From assembly GCF_949987515.2 (NCBI RefSeq), contig NC_082692.2, positions 86,685,488 to 86,749,487 on the forward strand: DNA of 64,000 nt, written 5' to 3'. This document shows, piece by piece, positions 60,401 through 64,000 of the stretch; the first letter of the stretch is position 1; the number at the start of each line of letters is the position of its first letter. The notes under the pieces were generated by a model. It saw nothing but the letters and a program-made list of their open reading frames with translations. It made no database searches and had not been told where the DNA came from. The DNA is from Delphinus delphis. Its lineage: Eukaryota > Chordata > Mammalia > Artiodactyla > Delphinidae. Position numbers and translations under genes: made by a program.

Positions 60401-61466
60401 TATGACAAAGGAGGCAAGGATAGACAATGGCGAAAAGACAGTCTGTTCAATAAGTGGTGCTGGGAAAACTGGACAGCTATATGTAAAAGAATGAAATTAG
60501 AACACTCCCTAACACCATACACAAAAATAAACTCAAAATGGGTTAGAGATCTAAATGTAACACCAGACACTATAAAACTCTTAGAGGAAAACATAGGAAG
60601 AACACTCTTTGACATAAATCACAGCAAGATCTTGTTTGATCCACCTCCTAGAGTAATGGAAATAAGAACAAAAATAAACAAACGGAACCTAATGAAACTT
60701 CAAAGCTTTTGCACAGCAAAGGAAACCATAAACAAGACGAAAAGACAACCCTCAGAATGGGAGAAAATATTCGCAAACGAATCAACGGACAAAGGATTAA
60801 TCTCCAAAATATATAAACAGCTCATGCAGCTCAATATTAAAGAAACAAACAACCCAATCCAAAAATGGGCAGAAGACCTAAATAGATATTTCTCCAAAGA
60901 AGACAGATGGCCAAAAAGCACATGAAAAGCTGCTCGACATCACTAATTATTAGAGAAACGCAAATCAAAACTACAGGTATCACCTCATACCAGTTAGAAT
61001 GGGCATCATCAGAAAATCTACAAAAGGCAAATGCTGGAGAGGGTGTGGAAAAAAGGGAACCCTCTTGCACTGTGGGTGGGAATGTAAATTGATACAGCCA
61101 CTATGGAGATCAGTATGGAGGTTCCTTCAAAAACTAAAAATAGAATTACCATATGATCCAGCAATCCCACTACTGGGCATATACCCGAAGAAAACCATAA
61201 TTCCAAAAGACACATACACCCCAATGTTCATTGCAGCACTATTTACAATAGCCAGGTCATGGAAGCAACCTAACTGCCCATGGACAGACGAATGGATAAA
61301 GGAGATGTCATACATATATACAATGGAATATTACTCAGCCATAAAAAAGAACGAAATTGAGTCATTTGTTGAGATATGGATGGATATAGAGACTATCATA
61401 CAGAGTGAAGTAAGTCAGAAAGAGAAAAACAAATATCATATATTAACGCATATATGTGGAACCTAG
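57431..61466 (+). pseudogene. L1 ORF2 (endonuclease and reverse transcriptase), inactivated
   Basis: ORF2p nicks target DNA and copies L1 RNA into the genome. The amino-terminal endonuclease shows LNVNGLN, LQETHFK and VGDFN from 57431. It is cut by TAG at 57947 (CAG expected) although SDHN follows in the continuing frame. A frameshift near 58150 and a CHR SINE with its target duplication (58297-58517) interrupt the linker. Reverse transcriptase follows with [26 protein letters not shown] and the catalytic FADD at about 59750. There are further stops at 59303 (TAA) and 59384 (TGA). Frameshifts near 60905 and 60990 precede the cysteine-rich tail CWRGCGKKG...CGWEC. The longest surviving block is 510 codons from 59393. 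No functional product is expected. Confidence 0.93.
58297..58501 (+). mobile_element. CHR SINE (short type) inside L1 ORF2
   Basis: tRNA-derived SINE beginning GGCTTCCTTGATGGCACAG with the GGTTCGTACCC B-box-like segment and an A-rich tail. A perfect 16-bp duplication AAAAACCTATGGGATG flanks it (58281-58296, 58502-58517). It inserted after the L1 and so dates that L1 as older. Confidence 0.95.
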
Positions 61467-61675
61467 AAAAATAGTACAGATGAACCGGTTTGCAGGGCAG
61501 AAGTTGAGACACAGATGTAGAGAACAAACGTATGGACACCAAGTGGGGGAAACCGTGGTGGGGTGGGGATGGTGGTGTGCTGAATTGGGCGATTGGGATT
61601 GACATGTATACACTGATGTGTATAAAATTGATGACTAATAAGCAGCTGCAGTATAAAAAAACAGAACAAAAAAAA

Positions 61676-61896
61676 AGCCCCTGGGCCCTGCAGTGAAAGC
61701 GCCAAGTCCTAATCTCTGGACCACCAGGGAATTCCGTATAACCTCTCATTTATTTATGGCAAATCAAGGTTTTCTTCTTTTTTTTCTTTATTTTCATTTT
61801 AAAAGTCCACTAAGTGTATACTCATAAAAGAAATCATTTCTGGAGTAATAAATGTTCTGAACAGCTAAAAATAAATAAAGAAATACATAAATAAAT
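61676..61896 (+). mobile_element. Probable L1 3'-transduced segment
   Basis: About 220 bases lie between the L1 A-tail and the downstream copy of the target-site repeat AGGCATCAGG (61897). They hold a half CHR-2-type SINE in reverse orientation (61677-61735) and single-copy-like sequence with an AATAAA at about 61848. They end in an A-rich tract (61867-61896). This is the pattern left when an L1 transcript reads past its weak polyadenylation signal and carries its genomic flank to a new site. The alternative is later rearrangement of the tail. Confidence 0.6.
61677..61735 (-). repeat. Partial CHR-2-type SINE (5' half only)
   Basis: Reads CCACCAGGGAATTCC at its right end and CTGCAGTGAAAGCGCC within. 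This is the reverse complement of the tRNA-related half of the older CHR-2 SINE. The tail half is missing exactly at the L1 junction, as if the source L1 had landed inside the SINE. Confidence 0.75.
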
Positions 61897-62054
61897 AGGC
61901 ATCAGGACCATCGGGATGGATTGAAAACAGGTGTCTATCATGCTTCACATACGACTCAACAACAGGCAGTGATCTCTAATTATTACAAGCGTCCCCTTCC
62001 CAAACTCTCCCATTGTGCTGACTGATGCAAATATGAAGTTAAGTAGCTCTGCCA

Positions 62055-62230
62055 ACGTACCAACCGTGTAAACTTGGACTCGTCGCCTAATCTCATAGCC
62101 TCAGCTTGCGCAACAGTAAGATGGGATAATCACCACTTCCCTCAAAAGAGCTATGAGAATCAAGGAGGAGGATGCCTGTCAGCTTTTGGCTCAGGTCTGA
62201 TTCGTATTATGATTATGATTACCAGGCATT
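62055..62230 (+). repeat. MIR SINE fragment
   Basis: GTGTAAACTTGGACTCGTCG, TAGCCTCAGCTTGCGC and GATGGGATAATCACC resemble a forward MIR. Confidence 0.65.
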
Positions 62231-62787
62231 ATGATCCTACCAAATATCTATTTTCTTTCTGGAAAAAAAAAATAAAGGATTCAGCACTTTAATATAAATT
62301 AAGTCTGAGCAACTGCAGCCTTTCCATATGTTGAAGGCCCCATTATTTGCAGTCATGGTGACCCTGAATTCCTCCAACATGTCGGGGCAGGCGTGCTCTA
62401 CCGTTTGGTCTGCTCTGAGTAAAATTTGCCAGTGCTGTGTGCTCGCTCACTGTGCAGGTGCAGTGAATGCAGGGGCCATCCAAAAGCTTTAGCCGTTTGA
62501 TGTTTAAAGCCTGGCCTGAGTGCCAGGTTCCTCCACAGCTGTCATTTATCAGCAACGCAATACCACAGGGATATGTATTCATCAAATGCTTATCGACTTA
62601 CGCTGCAGGGTTTTGGTTTTTTTTTTTCCCCTTTCATAACATTAGAAAATACTGCTTCTGATTTCAATAGTTTTCTTTGCAGGATGGAAATAAAAAACGA
62701 AGTGCTATTACATGGTACCCATTTTCTGATTGGATGCATTGATTGAAGGTGAGCAGTTATTCATGGAAATATACTGGAGGCTTAAGG

Positions 62788-63005
62788 CAGGGTTCCTCAA
62801 GCCTAGCACTACTGACATCTTGGGATGGATAATTCTCTGTTGTAGCGGCTGTCCTGCACTTTATGGGATGTTTAGCAGCACCTTTTGCCTCTACCTACTA
62901 GGTGCCACTAGGACCACCCCCAGCTGTGACCACCAAAAATGTCTCCAGACATTAACAGATATCCCCTGGTGGCAAAAATCACCTCCCTCCCATTGAGAAC
63001 CACTG
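62788..63005 (-). mobile_element. hAT DNA transposon (MER20-type)
   Basis: CAGGGTTCCTCAAGC at the left and CATTGAGAACCACTG at the right, with GGATGTTTAGCAGCACC, TGACCACCAAAAATGTCTCC and CCCCTGGTGGCAAAA inside. This matches MER20 at full length in reverse orientation. Confidence 0.9.
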
Positions 63006-63053
63006 CGTCAGAGGATGATATCAGTGCTGAGATTACTAACTGCAGCTGTTTGC

Positions 63054-63077
63054 TAAAAAAAAAAAAAAAAAAAAAAA
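63054..63077 (+). repeat. Poly(A) run
   Basis: About 24 A residues after single-copy sequence. No retroelement is recognisable immediately upstream (MER20 ends at 63005) and no flanking duplication was found. Confidence 0.85.
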
Positions 63078-63310
63078 TTAAAATGTTTAACATTGGAAGA
63101 TTCACAGTTATGGCTACCAGTTATGAGTAATTTAAAAGAAGCATTTTAATGTTTTTAACAGTGTCCATCCATCCAGTAGATATAAATTAAATGTAATAAT
63201 ACGTGAAATGGCTTTGTAAACTGTAAAGTACGGTATTAATGATTATTAACATTATATCAGCATGCTCTGGGATTATACAAAGGATAGGCTGCTCAAGGAA
63301 CTAACTTTTT

Positions 63311-63431
63311 TCTTTTCCCCTGGCCGTGCCGTGGGGCTTGTGGGATCCTACTTCCTGGACCAGGAATCGAACCCGTGCCCCCTGCAGTGGAAGCGCAGAC
63401 TCCTAACCACTGGACTGCCAGGGAATTCCCA
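63311..63431 (-). mobile_element. CHR-2-type SINE
   Basis: Reverse copy with GGATCCTACTTCCTGGACC, GTGCCCCCTGCAGTGG and ACTGCCAGGGAATTCCC. Perfect 17-bp duplication CAAGGAACTAACTTTTT at 63294-63310 and 63432-63448. Confidence 0.95.
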
Positions 63432-63444
63432 CAAGGAACTAACT

Positions 63445-63650
63445 TTTTATTAAGCCCATGCTGTGTGCTAAGTACTTTGCTCTTACCATCTTATCTGAAC
63501 TTCATCCTCTGATTTTCATGGATGAGGGAACATGATCGAGGTCATCAGCAGTACTAGGACCAAGGTCGCTCAGCTGATAAGAGGTGTTGGCAGAATCTGA
63601 ATATAGGTCTGTAATTCTCTAAACTCAGGCACTCCTATTCCACCCACTGC
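63445..63650 (-). repeat. MIR SINE
   Basis: ATGCTGTGTGCTAAGTACTT, TTCATGGATGAGGGAACATG and GGTCGCTCAGCTGATAAGAG are reverse MIR. It abuts the CHR-2 SINE insertion at 63311-63431. Confidence 0.75.
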
Positions 63651-64000
63651 CTGCCATGTGTCGTGGATAGCATTCTCAAATGGGAGAGAGAGCACTCATA
63701 CACTCTTTGACATGCTTTTCTAGAAACAATGGCATCTATATCTAGAGAAGGCAGCAGGGTTGGAGTGAAATCTACAACCTGGAGCTAAGGCCAGTTGAAC
63801 TGGTTAACTTGGGCCTAAATTCAGGACCCAAGACCCACTGAACCAATCATCCAAACCAACTGCTCACAACCTGACATTTTGAGGATCAATTGTTAATACC
63901 TGTCATCCTTTTTTTTTTCCCTTAAATACCCAGAAAATTCAGCTTTGATGGAAATATCTGGGAGAAATAAATTCCAAATTGCCCTGGATGACAAGAAGAA

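Larger units (their letters stand above)
55601..61675 (+). mobile_element. Near full-length LINE-1, inactive
   Basis: The element starts with GAGGAACCAAGATGGCGG and runs through a 5'UTR, ORF1 (56471-57372), ORF2 (57431-61466) and a 3'UTR to an A-rich end at about 61655-61675. Excluding the SINE at 58297-58501 it is about 5.9 kb, the size of an intact mammalian L1. ORF1 carries a frameshift; ORF2 carries stop codons, frameshifts and the SINE, so it cannot move by itself. A 10-bp flanking repeat AGGCATCAGG lies at 55588-55597 and 61897-61906. The downstream copy is about 220 bases beyond the L1 tail, which implies transduced 3' sequence. Confidence 0.95.

Noticed and set aside
59393..60925. 510-codon open frame, considered as a host gene
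   Set aside because: Contains L1 reverse-transcriptase motifs ([16 protein letters not shown]) and lies inside a full-length L1, so it is an ORF2 remnant.
1..64000. Ruminant or pig origin
   Set aside because: No BovB/ART2-type or pig PRE-1-type elements were seen. The short CHR SINE type with GGGTTCGTGCCC and many copies fits cetaceans. Hippo cannot be fully excluded.
1..64000. CRISPR arrays, operons, phage, plasmid or defence systems
   Set aside because: Nothing of this kind is present. Repeat spacing, codon use and retroelement content are those of a mammalian chromosome.

Overview
This is mammalian nuclear DNA, most likely from a cetacean (dolphin or other whale). Ten tRNA-derived CHR-family SINEs (seven of a short type, three of a longer type) and three older CHR-2-type SINEs lie among L1, L2, MIR, hAT and MaLR repeats. 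The ruminant BovB/ART2 elements are absent. Nothing bacterial is present (no operons, CRISPR or phage), and nearly every long ORF is repeat-derived or a chance frame.

The one piece of cellular coding sequence I can support is a short first exon on the minus strand at 23025-23093. It encodes 23 residues (MGCSLCSLQK...EVCQ), has a strong Kozak start and ends in frame at a perfect CAG|GTAACG donor. From memory this is the alternative amino terminus of the short, RING-less isoform of the PDZ/RING E3 ligase family PDZRN3/PDZRN4, with PDZRN3 the better fit. A TATATATA box 293 bases upstream, a moderately CpG-rich GT-repeat leader, and a 21-codon upstream ORF that stops two bases before the main ATG complete a plausible isoform-specific promoter. 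On this reading 1-23022 is intron downstream of that exon. 23400-64000 is upstream sequence, probably inside a large intron of the full-length gene.

Layout. 1-23 kb: single-copy sequence with old MIR/L2, MER5A-type hAT elements, L1 tails, three CHR SINEs, a 43-bp minisatellite (18.0 kb) and an (AC)n(GT)n palindrome (15.8 kb). 23-24 kb: the alternative promoter and first exon. 24-37 kb: CHR SINEs, a long L2, an hAT copy, an MLT1-type LTR, a small CpG-dense patch (35.9 kb) and a partial L1 fused to a CHR SINE (36.5-37.4 kb). 37-55 kb: mostly single-copy DNA with SINEs, MIR and a 5'-truncated L1 (39.7-40.7 kb). 55.6-61.9 kb: an essentially full-length but inactivated L1, interrupted by a CHR SINE in ORF2 and apparently carrying a 3' transduction of about 220 bp. 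62-64 kb: MIR, MER20-type hAT, a CHR-2-type SINE, MIR.

No complete gene lies in the window. Its interest is the hidden alternative promoter/exon and several retrotransposition by-products: a 3'-transducing L1, an L1-SINE composite, a SINE carrying Pol III read-through sequence and a poly(A)-only insertion. Family names come from remembered consensus sequences; no database search was possible.
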